A model generated the notes under the pieces. That model saw nothing but the letters and a program-made list of their open reading frames with translations, had not been told where the DNA came from and did no database searches. The position numbers and the translations under genes are program-made. Positions 47,236 through 60,015 of a stretch of DNA of 64,000 bases are shown piece by piece. Origin of the DNA: Megamerina dolium (lineage: Eukaryota; Arthropoda; Insecta; Diptera; Megamerinidae); assembly GCA_963854835.1 (NCBI GenBank), contig OY978526.1:17967868-18031867 (forward strand). The letters are read 5' to 3'. How positions within the stretch are numbered: position 1 is the stretch's first letter; every line of letters begins with the position of its first letter.

Positions 47236-49489
47236 TTTGTCATTGTTTATTTCGGTTTATTTACAGGTACGACATTAAAGTAATTAAAATAAGCAATATA
47301 GCATGCCATTCTAATAAACATATGACAGCAAAGATTAAATCAATAATAACTTCTAATAAGCTAATAATGTAAAAAATGTGTATGCATGGATGTAGCAGTG
47401 TATCATAAAGGACTTTCTTGGTTTACGTGTATACACTCAACTACATTTCTAAATGATGTACTGATTAATTTCGCAAGAGTTATTTAATCTTATATGCTTA
47501 TAAATATAAATTGATATTTTAATTTAGATATTTTCCCATCTTTACTCTTCTGTCGCTTTATCCAGTGACATTTCTTTAATCTAACTCAAGTTAAATTAAT
47601 ATGAGCAGCTAATAATAGTAACATGATATATACGTAAATCACAATGCAAAAAAAAGAAATATATCAAATATTCACAGTCAAATATTTTATATATGCAGGT
47701 AGCAAATAGGTAGCTCTGATCAACCAGTCGTCACATGATATTGCTGCTATTCTAATGCCCTATCTAACGGTTAGCTGGGAACAAATGTTATATTTGTTTC
47801 ATTTAACAATTCTTATATTACACAATTTTAATAGTTTCGATCAAATTTCAATTGACCTGCATATTACTACGTGCGTATATAGCCTTACAACAAACAAAGG
47901 TTTGCCACAACCGTCACCACCGCAACAACGACTTTTATTGAATGTCATCACTTTTGATTTACTTTAATCAATTCTTCTTTGATTTCTTTTTACCCTTTAC
48001 CCTTCTTTTCGTCTTTCATTTTATTGTTGACAATCCAGTTTATCAGTTACAACTTGTAACTTTCTATTTCTTTTGTGTGTTGATGTGTGTGTGTGTGTGT
48101 GGGTGTGTTTATTTGTGGACTTTTGCAGACTTTGTTACACGAGATTTGTTATTAGTTGTGTCTTTCTTGTTCTTTTATTTTTTCTTCTCTGTCTCTGCAT
48201 CTCTAACTTTCTGTAAGTCTCTTACATATTTATTTGTCAAAAGAAATCAATTGTTGTTGAGTACATTTTTTGTGGTTGATTATTGTACTCGGTACTCAGA
48301 GTTATTTGTGGGAATATATCGGCTTTTTATGAATGCTGTTGCTGTTGAATTTCAATTTAAATACCATTCATATTTACGAAGCTTGTTTTCTTAGTTCTTT
48401 TGTAGCGCTTTTGATTTACTTTGTGGCATACAAAAATAAAAAAAGGAAAAAAAAATAATAACAGAACCTTTATGAACTATTTCTGAGTCCTCTGCTTTCA
48501 TTTACATATATATATATTTAAGCATAACGCGCATATATGAGCCCCTCATCGCATAGGTGTATCGATATATATGAGTGCACTTATATGCACTCACATAATA
48601 AACATCACACCCTCAGTGAATGGAATTTCTTTAGATTTAATCGCTCACGTAAATTCTGTGTGTGAAAGTATGAAAGCAGCAAGTAAGTACTTCATGAACG
48701 CCGTTTCACATGCCATTCATATACTTACTCGTACATATTTTTTTGTGTATGTGCGTGCCCATTTTTGCATTTTTACTCGAAAAGCGAATAATGTGTCGTC
48801 GCCATGTGTGCACTCTTGCTACCCGGCTATGAACTACTACTACGAGTAAAGCTACGGTTAGGTGGGGGGTGGCAAAAAACTCAAAAATAATCATAAACGT
48901 GTGTGCATGCATGCATGTTGTTGTTGTTGTTTGCTTGTGAAATTGATACAAACCAAACATAAAGCGCTACATATTGCATGAATATGCATAACGACAATTG
49001 CAGTTAAGCTGGGCGATAGTGTAACGTAAGACGAGACGAGACGAGAATGAGTTCAAACATCAACGACAACACCAACAGCAACGACTTTACATTGAGAGTG
49101 ATGTGTATGTTTAGATAGATGTAGATATGTAATTTGTTTCTCTCGAATAAATTCTGCTTAAAAAATGAGTATTAAAAATGCTTAAAAAACAAAGACGTTT
49201 CTTTTTTAAATGTGTCTTATGGTTTTTCCTATTGTTATTTCCAATAAATATATCACAACATTGAAATATGAACTTTCAGTAATATTAATTAATTCTCATT
49301 TGGATAATGATATACAATAGAAAAGAAATTAAATTAATATTGTTAATTGAATATATCTACAATTAAATCATTTCAACTGAACGGATGAAATTTATATTAA
49401 TTAATATCAACATTTGACATTAAACTTGTACATTACAGATTAGATGAAATGAAATGAATAGTAAATAAATATAAAAATTAAATATAAAA
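47236..49489. other. AT-rich non-coding stretch
   Basis: No gene recognised. A 150-codon + strand frame at 47942-48394 is dominated by Phe/Leu/Val from T-rich DNA with a GTGTGTGT run and looks spurious. A GACGAGACGAGACGAGA pentanucleotide repeat lies near 49031-49046. Confidence 0.45.
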
Positions 49490-50362
49490 CGAGGGCGGTC
49501 CCAGAACTACCCGACCTAACATATAGATGGCGGCAGTAGTTTGAAAAAAATTACTTTGGTGAAAAGTGGCAACCTTCTAAAACATATGTTTTAAGTTTCA
49601 GGGCGCCACATTGTTAGGTATTTTTTTTTTTGGAGCCATCGAAAGTTAACGACCTCAGTGAATTTGTAAACATGGAAAAAATTGGTTACCGTTATGTAAT
49701 TCAATACTTCCATTTGAAAGGTCTCAGTCAAACGAATATTAAAGCCGAACTAGATTCTACTCTGGGGGAGTCTGCTTCTTCGTTTACGACCATAATATAT
49801 TTGGTGGCAGAGTTTAAACGAGGACGAACACCGTAGTGGTCAACCAATTGAGGTGGCCACGCCAGAAACAGTTAAGAAAATCACAAAATGATATTGGATG
49901 ATCGCCAAATTGCTAGGTGAAATTACAGGCATTTCAAAAAGTGCTATACATCGTATATTGACGGAAAATTTAAAGATGAAAAAGCTGTGTTCAAGCGGAT
50001 GTATGAACACCAGTTCACACACCCGTTATTGCGATGGTCAAAATTAATGAGTTAAAGCTCTAATTGCTTCAGCACGCACCTTATTCGACAGATTTAACTC
50101 CTTCAGATTATTTTCTATTTCCAAATTTGAAAAAATGGCTTGGTGGTAGAAGATGTGCAAACAATGAAGATGTGAAGTCTGCGGTAGATGGATATTTTAA
50201 TAAGTTAGACAATTCATACTATAAACAGGGTATCGAAGCTATAGAATAGCGCTGGGAAAAACGTATAAAGCTTAATGGAGATTATGTTGAGAAATAAAGA
50301 AAAATTTTCCCTAGTTTGTTGTGTTTTCTTTGCTAGGTAGGGTAGTCCTGCAACCGCCCTCG
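49490..50362 (+). mobile_element. Internally deleted mariner element
   Basis: Terminal inverted repeats of about 30 bp with a few mismatches start CGAGGGCGGTCCCAG (49490) and end CAACCGCCCTCG (50362). A TA follows the right end; the left flank is AA, so one base of the target duplication has probably mutated. At 873 bp it is about 400 bp shorter than a full mariner. A related 3' fragment is at 6376-6644. It cannot code for a working transposase. Confidence 0.9.
49630..50247 (+). pseudogene. mariner transposase remnant
   Basis: The N-terminal helix-turn-helix part is MEKIGYRYVIQYFHLKGLSQ and following (from 49672), running to about 49836. Out of frame it continues with the linker SGQPIEVATPETVKKI, then DDRQIA, ISKSAIHRIL and LKMKKLCS (to about 49995). 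There the central catalytic region, with the first two Asp residues, is deleted. The frame resumes at about 50005 with HTSVIAMVKINEL-like sequence and LLQHAPYSTDLTPSDYFLFP, which holds the third Asp of the D,D34D triad. It finishes with KQGIEAIE and a stop. Several frameshifts are present. The order of blocks identifies the mariner family. Confidence 0.87.
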
Positions 50363-51055
50363 TATGTAGATATTTCTTCATTTTCACAGACTGTAATGTT
50401 TTTTCGTAGATTTGTCATAATATTGTTGACAGACTTTGTGGAGATTTTTAATTCCAGAAATTCTGTAGATTAGAGCATTTTTTTAAATTGAGAATTCGAA
50501 AACTTCATTTAAAACATCTTCTCTTATCGAGTTTTGTATATACAACAACAACAAAAATAATACGTTATTTTGTTGTTGTTGTTGTTTTTTTCCAATGTAA
50601 TATTACTATGCAGATCTCGAGCAAGAAACTGCCAATTAGATTGTAAAAAAAAATATGAGAATTAATTAACTAATAGATATTACTAAAAATATTTTCAATC
50701 AATATATATAGTCCACATGGTGCAAAATATGAAAAATTAAGAGCTTTTTTGAATTAAAACGGCAATCGAATATATATCTAAAAAATGGGGTAAAATAAAA
50801 ATTATTAAAATATATACATATATATCTATATTTTATGCAATGGCGATGTTTGTTTACAAAAAAAAAAAAAAAAATACATGATATCGATTAAGAAAATCCA
50901 TAAATAAATGCCTAAGTTATGATCAATTATGTGAAAGTACGGAAAATTAAAAATGTTTTCAATTTTTAACCAAGCCGAAATGAAATAGAAATAGAAATAC
51001 TACATATATAAAAATATACGTAAGCCAAAAAAAAAAATAATAATAATATTTTGGT
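50363..51055. other. AT-rich non-coding stretch
   Basis: No gene recognised. It has CAA/GTT repeats near 50544-50585 that face each other and could fold, and a poly-A run at 50859-50874. Confidence 0.45.
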
Positions 51056-51480
51056 GTTTTTTGGGATAAATTGTGCCAAAGTTAAAAAACAACTTAGAGC
51101 AAACCCGGAAAATGTTCCCACTGCTTCCCAGAAGACTCAAAATGACATTTTTATAAAATGCGACATCACAGCTACCACGATTATTTAGAGTGATGTAACG
51201 TATGACTGAAACCTATTAATTTTTATTACTTAGTATTTTCTCAAAATATACTTACTTCTTATCGTGACTCCATATGAAGTTTCTTTACTCAAATGATCTT
51301 AAATGCACCTGAAAATAAACAAATATCCCTACAATTGTCCATGAATCGGATATAGAACAGTGATAAGTATGATCAAAACTTATTAATTCTTCTTTGACAA
51401 CATTAGCCCCAAATATACTTAACACCTATCTCGACATTTTAGGGGTACTCTTCTATCAAGATGATAGTTTTTCACTTTTA
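51056..51480. repeat. Degenerate tandem repeat, family B, copy 7
   Basis: Blocks recur about 170 bp apart. ATGACTGAAACCTATTAATT (near 51202) corresponds to ATGATCAAAACTTATTAATT (near 51369). CAAAATATACTTACTTCTTA (near 51243) corresponds to CAAATATACTTAACACCTAT (near 51411). Core remnants are CGTGACTCCATATGAAGTTT and TTTAGGGGTACTCTTCTATC. It is strongly decayed. Confidence 0.5.
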
Positions 51481-52892
51481 TGAAAACATACTTTTATTTC
51501 ATAATGAAAAGTAGTGATACGACATATGGAAGTTCAATTGCATATTGTTGTAATTATACGCATAACGATTTAAAATATTTAATCTATTTAATTATTTAAT
51601 ATTTAATTAAATATTTAATGACCTAGAATGACAAAAATGCATATACTTAAATTATGCATATATTTATTTGTGTAACTGTAGGATTTCCGTTCTAAATAGC
51701 AATTTAGAAATTTATTGTATTGCATTTGTTTTGTATTTACTCAAATTATAGTGAGGATAACAATAAAAGAACAAAAAAAAAAAAAATGATAATAATCGAA
51801 TTAAAACAATTTAAAACATACTGTACAACATCATAATTATATATTAGAAATATCATAGTAATATATATAAATATATGAAAAAGTAAAAAAAAAGAAAAGT
51901 TTATACAAATCATCAAAAATTAAACAAACGCAAAAAAACGAAAAAAAAAAAATTAAAATACCCTCTCAGCAATCAAAAATCGTCTATTCTTATTCGTCAC
52001 GTTTTTCTCTAATAATTTCTGCATTGTTTGTTTTGAATTGAAATCTGTTTTAATCCGCTTAAATATGTTCAACTTCTTTTTTTGCTTTTTCTGATTCCAT
52101 CTCCCCCTCCTCCTCTTTAATTTCTTCACTCCCTTTGTGGTGATATTTTTTTTATTGTTTATTGTCGAATGTCTTCTATTTGTTGGCCTTTTGTTTAATG
52201 TCAACAACAACAAAAACAACAGCAAGAAAAACAATAACGGCAACCATGGCAGCAATAACAACGAGTTTAACACAATTAGTTTTCTTAAGTGGAGAATCAA
52301 GAAGAAATTAATTGCGAGAAACAATGATAACATAAACCAAAAAGTAGTGGTTGGGATTATTGGCACTTGAGTGTATGTATGTACGTATTATTCCACAAAA
52401 GTTCGTATTGTATTCGAAGCAAAAAAATAAAAATTAAATAATATAAAATGAAAATAAAGTATCCAGAACGCGACAAAAGCAGTCGAAGATATTGGAGTTT
52501 GAGTTAATTTGACTTGCGTGTTACCAGTATTTAAATAAAATTAGAAAAAGTCTTCTGAATACTGTGATAAAGTGATATGGATGACTTTTTGAGGGGAGCA
52601 AGGAAGGGCAATCAAAATAAGATATAGGTAATTTTTTTCAAGAGTATAATTTTATAAAGTTTTTCGTATTTCTACATCTTTCCGCCAATTGAAATAAATA
52701 GATTTCAATAATTCTGAGTCTTTTTGTTTTTTCTTAAACATTTCGCAACATAGTGTTTTCATATTAACATGTCTTGAAATTATCGCTTATAGCATTTAAC
52801 CACATTACTTGAAATAATATTAAATTTTTAATTTAAGAGCTGTAAGGGAATAAGAATTTGGCTATTTCTGTGAAATATGTTCAATTTTGCAG
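51481..52892. other. AT-rich non-coding stretch
   Basis: No gene recognised. Frames on both strands at 51953-52370 overlap over A/T homopolymers and CAACAACAA-type repeats and show no conserved feature. Confidence 0.45.
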
Positions 52893-52982
52893 AAAACATG
52901 AGTAACCTTTCTATTCCAACATCTATAAATAGTACCATTATAAGCATTTTCTCAAGATTTAGAAATAAAAATAACAGTTTTT
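52893..52982 (+). CDS. Possible small coding exon (weak)
   Basis: A 90-bp stretch lies between TTCAATTTTGCAG (acceptor, ending 52892) and GTAAGTATG (donor, 52983). One phase is open: two leading bases, then NMSNLSIPTSINSTIISIFS, RFRNKNNSF and one leftover base. This entry phase would fit the leftover base of the 43-kb exon. The amino-acid content is unremarkable and the sequence AT-rich, so it may be chance. Confidence 0.25.
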
Positions 52983-53337
52983 GTAAGTATGAGTATGCTT
53001 CACAAACACAACTTTTACACTCCAAAGCAACAACATCAATTTCTTCGTTCGTAAAATAAGGGCTTTCTACGAACAAGCATTTAATAAACACTTTTAAAAT
53101 ACTATGTAATTTTTTATTTTAGTCGAATTGTTAATCATACTTCACTAAATTGATATTTTTTATAATGTTTTGCATATTTTGTATTTATATGCAATGACAT
53201 TTCATGTTGTTATACAAATGTTGCTGTCACTGCGTGTGAGAAACTAGAGTACTTACTTACTTATGTGGCCATAACAACTGAATATCGATTTAGGCCGAAA
53301 ATAACATGCTTCGCCAGCCACCTCTGTTCTTCGCTAG

Positions 53338-53796
53338 CTAGCGCCAGTTAGAAATTCCAAGCGCCGTCAGGTTCTTCAGTACTTGGTCTTTCCACCGGAG
53401 GTTAGGTCTTCCTCTTCTGCGTCGTCCTTCAGCGGGTTCCGAATATAACACCTTCCTAGCTGGAGCGTGTTCTTCCATTCGATCGACATGACCTAGCCAG
53501 CTCAGCCGCTGGATTTTGATGCGCTTTACTATGTCAATATCGGCATACAGCTCGTACAGCTCATGGTTGTACCTTATTCGGTACTCGCCACCAACGCAAA
53601 TAGGTCCAAAGATTTTGAGTAGGACTTTTCTCTCGAAAACTCCAAGCATTCGCTCATCCGAAATGGAAATTGTCCAGGCTTCAGCGCCATATGTTAGGAC
53701 ATGCATGATGAGAGACTTGTAGAGTGTAGTTTTCATTCTTCGAGAGAGGGCTCGACTTCTTAATTGCTTACTCAGCCCAAACTCGAACTCAGACAT
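53338..53796 (-). pseudogene. LINE ORF2 C-terminal region, open over 152 codons
   Basis: Contains the conserved LYKSLIMHVLTYGAEAWTIS strand, the ERKVLLKIFGPI segment, the WLGHVDRM motif and the basic EGRRRRGRPNLRWKDQ tail. It aligns residue by residue with the 32297-32584 frame but keeps the open frame through LGHVDRMEE, where the 32-kb copy has a stop. It has no catalytic residues. Expression is not expected. Confidence 0.82.
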
Positions 53797-53816
53797 TGTT
53801 GCGTAGAGGTAAACCC

Positions 53817-54158
53817 TTACCGATTGTCGGCTTTATAATCAACAAATAGGTGGTGTGTGTCGATCTGTTTTTCTTGGGTCTTCTCCAGGATTTGGCGCAG
53901 TGTGAAAATCTGGTCAATGGTGGATTTACCAGGTCTGAAGCCACACTGATACGGTCCAATCAGGTTTCTGAGCATAGGCTTCAACCTTTCACACAGTACG
54001 CTTGATATGACCTTGTATGCGATGCTCAGGAGACTTATTCCACGGTAGTTGGCGCAAATTGTGGGGTCTCCTTTTTTATGTACAGGACAGAGAACACTGG
54101 GCCTCCAATCATCAGGCATGCCTTCATCCGACCATATTCTCCAGATTCCCATTTTCAT
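53817..54158 (-). pseudogene. LINE reverse transcriptase N-terminal half
   Basis: A 113-codon frame with RT motifs 0-2a (PVHKKGDPTICANYRGISLL, GPYQCGFRPGKSTIDQI) and the start of the palm strand (HHLFVDYKA). The expected palm continuation AFDS is replaced by DNR and a stop, marking the deletion junction. The first catalytic Asp (VDYKA) remains; the FADD pair is lost. Confidence 0.82.
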
Positions 54159-54160
54159 CT

Positions 54161-55700
54161 AAACTAGAGTAGACGCAAACGCAATTGCGTAAACGCAATA
54201 AAATTACACTGAAAAAATATTGCTAAGTAATGTGTTGTTGGATACATGTACCTGTCATTTTGTGTCATAAGAAAGTGTTCTATTGAATTACAATGAAAAA
54301 ATGTTGCTATTGTAGTATATTATTGTATACATGTGACTTTCACTTCATTGTGATAAAGTCGAGTAAATATCCATTTGTCGCTAAAATCTTTTAAAATTTC
54401 ACGTATTTATGAATATTGAATGGGATTTATGTAGATGCAAATTTTAAGTGAAGCCGATATATAGAAGTGATCTTAATGAAAAATTAATTATTTAAAAAAC
54501 ATAGCAAATAGAAATACACTTTTACACAAGTGTGGTACATATGTCGCTATGGTGCGGAAAAATTTTAATTTAAATTTGCTAAAGTCAATGTGATTATAAT
54601 AACTGTGGTAAATTATTATCAGTGGTTTATTCTCATTATTTACAAGAAAAACATATTGAACTGCAATGATAAAACTGATCATATGAATTATGAATTATGA
54701 TGACTCACTGACGGATTATTAAGTTGTTGCAACATAATATCAGTTTCATTGTACTTGGATGGTTGCGAAAATTGACTGATGTCAGGCAATTCAAGAAAAT
54801 TACAGTGAGGTTTTATTAAAAGATGCCATAGGTGAATTAAGATAATGAAAGAAATCCAAATACTCTCCAACAAACTGACATTTGAACACGAAGCAGACGA
54901 TGAAGTTGAAAGTTGAAAGCACATAAGCAAATAAGAAATGCAAATCATCATTTGTTTAGAATTATTCAGATAATCGAAAGGCTGGGAATCAAAACATAAT
55001 GGGAAAAAATAAATCTACAATCCCATCATCCAGCCAACTGATCTAAGTCAACAATGACGTTTTGTTATGTTACTACGATATGCTGAAATCGGAGTAAAAG
55101 AGTCCAAAATGTGGAATTTCTATTGGAACCGTTGCAAATGTACTTTAACCGTTATCATGCATATAAGAAGAACTCATTTGAAATATATAAAAATTGCATT
55201 TGCTTCTATCATGAATGTGCATTTTTAAATCGAATGCTTAATACCATCGCCAATTAAAAAAATGTCACGAATGTATAACAGTTGGAAATTCGAAAATTGT
55301 TTCTATAAAATCTGACTTTATGGCAAGCAATATTAAAATATCCCTTTATTATCCTTTGGCACAAACCAAACAAAATTTCGAAATATCGAATTTAGCAAAG
55401 GCAAGATGTTCATTTTCGAAATTAGAGTAATTCGATTTTTCGATATGATACATTTACGAAATTCTTCAATCGAATCGAATTGAGAATACTCGCGCTGTGT
55501 ACGACATACGACTCGTATTCCGAGTGAGAACGTAGATTCATACATTTTCATACATCAAGTCGTATGCCATCATTCGTTTGGAATCAGAACAACGACCAAG
55601 TTATGAATTGAAAATGATTTCGAAAAATGTCATCGCAATGTAATGCGCATGCTTATGAATATTGAGAATAAGCATTTCATTGCCATACTATGCTCATTTT
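54161..55700. other. AT-rich non-coding stretch
   Basis: No gene recognised. Short inverted motifs occur, such as GCAATTGC near 54180 and ATGAATTATGAATTATGATG near 54683. GC rises slightly after 55450 toward the candidate promoter. Confidence 0.45.
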
Positions 55701-55739
55701 TGCAGTTAGCTCTTCTTTGTCGTATATTTTCGAAATACG

Positions 55740-56494
55740 AAGAGGACAATGTAGACGATTAAGCGAGCAATGTAAGCGATGAGATACGATACGATTTGCG
55801 AATTCAACTGTGAGCGAGTATGCGTCTCTGGTGTGTGTGTGTGCGTGCGTGTGTCCGTTTACAACGAAAATTCAGCGAACGTCACTGCCGCAGTTGGCAG
55901 CACGAGAAACACGAACTATCATCGAACCAACCAAAAAGGATACCAACGAAACGCCAAAGCAAAATGCTGCTCACATTCACCCAATATGTAGATATATGCA
56001 GCGTTGGCGCTGATTTGACTATTTGTGAGGATGACGAACAAACTTCGCTTTCAGTTTGAATTGTGTCCTCGTAATGAAAGGATATTCGTTACATTGTTGT
56101 TAAGTTGTTTAATAATATCTATAATTTTTTGAACCAAGGATACCAAAACCAACAAACCAAAACCAACCAATCAACAAAGAGCCAAACACAAAAAAAAATA
56201 TAAAAGAAATTCATATATACAAATACAACAACAAAATCATCATTCATATACGCAAAAAAAAAAGAAAAGAATATAATCGAAAAATTTGAAATAGGAAAGC
56301 CTAAAGCGTCGATATAAAGAAAAATTTTGCTATTTCGTAAAAAATCTATAATATTCAAATATTTGAAAATTTTTCAAAAGTGAAGTGTTGCAGCAAAGAA
56401 AGAAAAAAATTTTATTTTGAAATTGACGCGAAATTGTCGTAATATAAATAAAAAGTGAAAATATCTATATTTGTTATCTTGAAAACACGAAAAC
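55740..56494 (+). promoter_or_regulatory. Candidate promoter and 5'UTR exon
   Basis: GC is locally raised over 55740-56070, with many CG dinucleotides (ACGAAGAGG, GCGAGCAATG, AATTCAGCGAACGTCACTGC). An A/C-rich leader-like stretch rich in CCAAC and CAAA follows (56130-56190). A donor-like AAACGTAAGC ends it at 56495. This pattern is typical of fly first exons with an untranslated leader. No TATA box or clean initiator could be fixed, so the start site is unknown. It could supply the leader for the coding exon at 60016, about 3.5 kb downstream. Confidence 0.35.
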
Positions 56495-58169
56495 GTAAGC
56501 AAAATATTGAAAAACTATTTTTGAAAATAATTTTCTTTAGGGAACTTTCTGAAAAGCACTTGCTAATATAAAGTAAATAAGTAAATAGGTACAGAAATGA
56601 ATATATACTCAAAAATAGATAAACATAGATTTATACAATGAAATCTAAGATTTCGAAATTTTTTTCAAATTGAATATATTTATTTTAGATTTTTTAAAAT
56701 TTTCTATACATTTTTCTCTATGTTTCGATACTTGCTATTGTTTCTTTTTTATTTTCTACAAAATTTCCGAGTACAGATATGCCACGCCGAGTTTATGCTA
56801 AAGTTCGCTGACTTTCGTTAGTCTGATGCATACCAACATATTATATATATATGTATAGTGGCTTTTCTCCATTCGTTGGATTGCATCAAAGATTCTGCAG
56901 TATATAGAAAATGGGACAAATATTTTATTGTATAAATATTTACATACTTATGTGCATATGAAGGTATTTCTCTTTGGAAAAGTGATTAAATTGAATTTAA
57001 TAATTTAATGAAATGAATTTTTTTTATAGAAAAATATATTTTGTATGCTCGTAAAAAATAGGACAAGTTCTTAAATGTAGGTTAAGGGATGCTGTATTAT
57101 ATGTACATTAAATTCATTTTCAATATAAAACAGTTTTAGGACCGGCTTTCTCAAATGTAATTCCTGATTATTATGAATATTGAAAATTTGATGATTAAGA
57201 AATTAAGAAATTAAACTGATAAATTTGATATTTTGATGGGCATATTTTCTAAGCCTTTTTTATTAGTCTTCACTTTTAATAAATATCTATTTATGGATAA
57301 TAAATATTAAAAAAATTTTTTTCTTCGTGCTTAACATTTTAGCTAACTTTTAAACAAATTTTTTGAAACCAAAAATATATTTTATTAATTTGTTTATCAT
57401 ATATTTAATTAAGACCAAATCTGGACATATATACCTAAAAATCCATTTTATAAAATTTTTTTTATTAATCATTTATTTAAAAATTGTTGAATAAAAGAAA
57501 GTAAACTCGGTTTTATAGTTGAGTTAATTGAATAATTTCCAAGAGCATTCCTACAGGATTACAGTTAGAAACTTTGAACATACCTCATACTAAAATTATT
57601 GTTTTCTAACACTTTAATATTCCTTTAGATAAGCTCTCAGTCGTTAAGTCATTGAATAAACACTCATGAAAAATTTATTCCAATTTCATCTTAATAAAAT
57701 GCCATGATAATTTCTAATATATTAGATCTTAAAACGGAGCTTCTTACCTGACACGATTTTAGTGCAAATTTGAAATAATTTCTAATAGAAATCTCTGTAA
57801 TCGAGTTAGTTACTTTAAAGCTAGCTATCTTGGCTATATTTTTATTGCATAAATAATAAATAAATAAATAAATAATTCAAAGTAAAGTAAGGAAAGCATC
57901 CACAGATGCCCTCCCATAGCTAGAATGTTAAAAATGTATAACAATTTCTTACGTATATGATTTCTTAAAGCACTCAACTAACTAATGGTTTGCGAACATA
58001 TTTTTAATTGTATTTTCGCATTGATTTTGCACACACACACATACACACACACACTCACACATATTTATACTCGTGCATATATATTTTTAGTATGCTTGCT
58101 CATGTAAATAAAATCGATTTTCTCATTTGCAACACATACATACCCACGTACATACATACATACATATAT

Positions 58170-58219
<50 letters not shown>

Positions 58220-58630
58220 TTATGTGTTATGTATATAGAGTATATATAATTATATATACGTACGTATGTATTTTACATATATTTTTGTATAAATTTTTTT
58301 TTATGTGCCATCATAAAACGACTAAAAAGACTTGAATCGTTGAACGACTACGACGACAAAGACGAGAACGACGATGACGCGGATGTTGAGGACGCCGCCT
58401 TCTATGGATGTTGATGGTGTTGCTATTGAAGATGTTGTTGTTGCAGTAGATGAAGAAGCAGAAAAAGTCATTAAACGTTGAAATAGCAATAGCAACAGGA
58501 ACAGCAACAGCAACAGCAACAGCAACAGCGTCAGCATCAATAGCAACATATGAAAAGAGCGCAAAGCAATACTGACTTTCTTTTCATTTCATATTATAAC
58601 AACAACTACAACATCATAATAATTTTATCG

Positions 58631-58661
<31 letters not shown>

Positions 58662-59600
58662 AGAAGCATTTCATTTCAGTTTCTTTTCAGTTTCAGTTTG
58701 ATTCACAAATAATTTGTTCTCCCCCATGTTGCTTTTGTTACCCTCTACCAATTTTGCCGCTGTTGCATGTACTTGTACTTCAACATATAAAAACATAAGT
58801 TTATTTTCACGTACTTGTGCTATAAAATCGAAAGCATCATATGTACACACACACACACATAAATATATGTATATATTCATATGCATGCTATAAGTCATGG
58901 TGAGAGAGAGAGAGAGAGAGAAAGACGAAAGAACAAACATTTTGCTCCAATTCGTTGTAATAAAAATGTTTGTTTGCAATTTATGCATACTTTATGTGTA
59001 AGTTTCACAACAACAACAACAACAGCATACATACGCATCCACACACACACACAGCCTCACACATACAAATACATTTATATTTTGAGAGTTTTACTGCACA
59101 TTCAAGGTAGATTGTTGATGGCAAATCATAAAATTTTTAAATTAATTTTACAAATGATGTGAAAATGGATTAGATTTGAGAAGAGAGATGAACTGATGTT
59201 TTATTTTTTATGTCTTGCATTTCTAGATTGTAATTTTTTATTGGCATACATGTTGCAAAGATTTTATTGAGGTCGTTGATAAATATGATGCATTAATATG
59301 CATAGAATGTATTTACAAATTTTCAAATGTTCTTTAAGCATATTGAGAGCATTTTATTTCGGTTTAATATTCAATGATAAACATCTATTAATTTTTCATA
59401 TCTAGAAAAAGCTTGTAAATGCTTCAAATGAAATTACAGATAGAAAAAATATAAATATATAAAATTTCCATAATTGCAAATTGTATGGTAAACTAAAATT
59501 CATTGGTCTGTGATAAGTGAAGGTAATGATAAAATATTCAAATAACTAAAACCAAAAGAAAAAAACGCTTTTAGTAAAATTATTCATAAAATATAAACGT
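56495..59600. other. Probable intron with microsatellites
   Basis: AT-rich, no exon recognised. It holds AC repeats near 58031-58058, a TA repeat at 58174-58214, a CAACAG repeat at 58502-58529, a GTT repeat at 58630-58662, a GA repeat at 58902-58921 and CAA/AC repeats near 59009-59050. A minus-strand frame at 58322-58564 reads through these repeats and is not believed. Confidence 0.5.
58174..58214. repeat. TA dinucleotide microsatellite
   Basis: About 41 bases of uninterrupted alternating TA, flanked by TACATACATACATATATAAGG on the left and GAAATTTATG on the right. Likely length-polymorphic. Confidence 0.95.
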
Positions 59601-60015
59601 TCAACAAAACAATATTATCAACAAAACTCATCCAAGTGCGGTTTCACAACAAAACAGCAAATGAAGAATATAATTTTCATAGCAAAACAACAAAATTAAA
59701 ACGTGAATTTTTTTGCCCCAAAAAAATATAATAATAATTTACTACATCATATGTATATGTATAGTTCATCCATATACATGCACCTATATAGCAAGAATTA
59801 TTTGTAAAACCCACTCAAAATCATCAGAATCAGCAGCAAAAGCCACCATCACACCACATCATCACCACATATACTGGTAGTTGAGCTATTTACCACATAC
59901 GCATATTTTAAAGCATACATTTTGCTATCGAAATAATAATATTTAGCAACAAAAACAACAATAATATACGCATAGTACAACTGAAAGCCAAAGCGAAAAA
60001 ACGACAAAAGCGAAA
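59601..60015 (+). promoter_or_regulatory. Leader-like sequence before the Q-rich exon
   Basis: A/C-rich sequence with many CAACAAAA strings, typical of fly 5'UTRs. Possible acceptors include TTTTCATAG near 59680 and ATATTTAG near 59946. It may be the 5' part of the exon spliced to an upstream leader, or an independent first exon. The start codon context GCGAAAATG at 60010-60018 has A at -3, a good fly Kozak context. Confidence 0.4.

Larger units (their letters stand above)
53258..54160 (-). mobile_element. Internally deleted LINE, same family as the 32-kb copy
   Basis: The minus strand from 54158 to 53819 encodes the RT fingers and start of the palm: PDDWRPSVLCPVHKKGDPTI, CANYRGISLLSIAYK, GFRPGKSTIDQIFTLRQILE and HHLFVDYKA. 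It then jumps at about 53815 to the post-palm part (53796-53338): GLSKQLRSRALSRRMKTTLY, LTYGAEAWTIS, DERMLGVFERKVL, IQRLSWLGHVDRMEEHAPAR, GRRRRGRPNLRWKDQVL and LTALGISNWR. The whole catalytic FADD segment (on the order of 150-200 residues) is missing. The 3' end (left side) is ATGGCCACATAAGTAAGTAAG, a TAAG-type tail. Confidence 0.9.

Noticed and set aside
47942..48394. 150-codon open frame on the + strand
   Set aside because: It is dominated by Phe, Leu, Val and Cys from T-rich and TG-repeat DNA. There is no splice context or domain.
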